Positions 63,676 to 64,000 of a stretch of DNA of 64,000 bases are shown here, one piece after another (within the stretch, counting starts at the first letter, position 1; each line of letters starts with the position of its first letter). The position numbers and the translations under genes are program-made. Source of the stretch: Clostridium fermenticellae (GTDB lineage: Bacteria > Bacillota > Clostridia > Clostridiales > Clostridiaceae); NCBI RefSeq assembly GCF_003600355.1, contig NZ_CP032416.1, positions 124,001 to 188,000 on the forward strand. The letters are read 5' to 3'. The notes below the pieces were generated by a model, which saw nothing but the letters and a program-made list of their open reading frames with translations, was not told where the DNA came from and did no database searches.

Positions 63676-64000
63676 ATGAGTAAATTAACACAAATATCAC
63701 ACCCATTAATATTACATAAGTTATCACTAATAAGAGATAAGAATACAGGTTCCAAAGATTTTAGAGAACTTGTAGAAGAAGTCGCAATGCTTATGGCGTA
63801 TGAGGTAACTCGTGATTTGCAGCTTGAAGAGGTTGAAATCGAAACTCCTATATGTAAAACTAAGTGTAAAATGCTTTCAGGAAAAAAAGTTGCTGTAGTT
63901 CCAATATTAAGAGCAGGACTAGGTATGGTCGGTGGAATGATAAAATTGATTCCAGCGGCTAAGGTCGGACATATAGGATTATACAGAGATGAAAAGACAT
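63676..64000 (+). CDS. upp: Uracil phosphoribosyltransferase, N-terminal part (3' end outside window)
   Basis: The frame opens at ATG 63676 behind GGAGGAG and runs to the window end (108 codons). [36 protein letters not shown] and [14 protein letters not shown] match Upp, which makes UMP from uracil and PRPP. The PRPP-binding loop lies beyond the window. Confidence 0.95.
   Translation, partial: MSKLTQISHPLILHKLSLIRDKNTGSKDFRELVEEVAMLMAYEVTRDLQLEEVEIETPICKTKCKMLSGKKVAVVPILRAGLGMVGGMIKLIPAAKVGHIGLYRDEKT

Overview
The window is a 64 kb piece of an AT-rich, low-GC Gram-positive chromosome. The Stickland-type D-proline reductase operon, the large set of endospore genes (spoIIR, yabG, sipL, splB, ypeB, a gerA-type receptor, CotS-family proteins), veg, ispE, rho-rpmE and prmC-prfA point to Clostridium sensu stricto, an amino-acid-fermenting spore former. 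I cannot fix the species. I saw no rRNA, tRNA, CRISPR array, prophage or intact insertion sequence.

Layout. 1-2.4 kb: 3' end of ileS, a ccpA-like regulator and a DedA membrane protein. 2.6-6.7 kb: a lone, very large SF1 helicase with a C-terminal Vsr/DUF559-like nuclease region. 6.8-18.0 kb: the proline-reductase region. The sigma-54 activator prdR precedes a sigma-54 promoter and prdC-prdA-(CBO2463-like)-prdB, then a terminator, prdD-prdE-prdF and a TSUP-family permease. A proline-specific T-box then leads a second TSUP permease. prdB has the known in-frame TGA (selenocysteine). prdR also has an in-frame TGA, followed by 64 open codons that carry its whole DNA-binding helix-turn-helix and by a SECIS-like hairpin. 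I think this is the most interesting object here.

18.1-28.1 kb: mannose-1-P guanylyltransferase, ferritin with an operator-like repeat, high-molecular-weight rubredoxin, an L,D-transpeptidase, a nucleosidase/spore-photoproduct-lyase pair, a DMT exporter, a radical SAM protein and an orphan solute-binding lipoprotein. 28.2-35.9 kb: a spore-coat cluster of three CotS-family kinase-fold proteins, one CotS-like protein without catalytic motifs, a small basic protein, two glycosyltransferases, then yabG. 36-42.9 kb: veg behind two tandem sigma-A promoters, sipL, cyanophycinase and cyanophycin synthetase, and ispE. 43-50.7 kb: a germinant receptor operon, spoIIR, a diacylglycerol-type glycosyltransferase and ypeB. 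50.8-64 kb: housekeeping genes (PP-loop enzyme, DUF1934, pyrG with a leader attenuator, rho with an Asn/Lys/Asp-rich insertion, rpmE, yqhQ-like, prmC, prfA, a frameshifted membrane gene, a ZIP transporter, tsaC/ywlC, ywlE-like phosphatase, rpiB and the start of upp).

How the parts fit together. PrdR should activate the sigma-54 promoter when proline is present. PrdA/PrdB reduce D-proline made by PrdF, PrdC supplies electrons, and the TSUP permeases probably move proline or its product; the second one is under tRNA-Pro control. Many other genes serve sporulation: coat assembly (SipL, CotS, YabG), engulfment signalling (SpoIIR), DNA repair on germination (SplB), germination (Ger, YpeB) and a possible nitrogen store (cyanophycin). 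Non-coding elements include one T-box, a pyrG attenuator, a 259-bp imperfect palindrome with a related half-copy 6 kb away, and a 52-bp palindrome.
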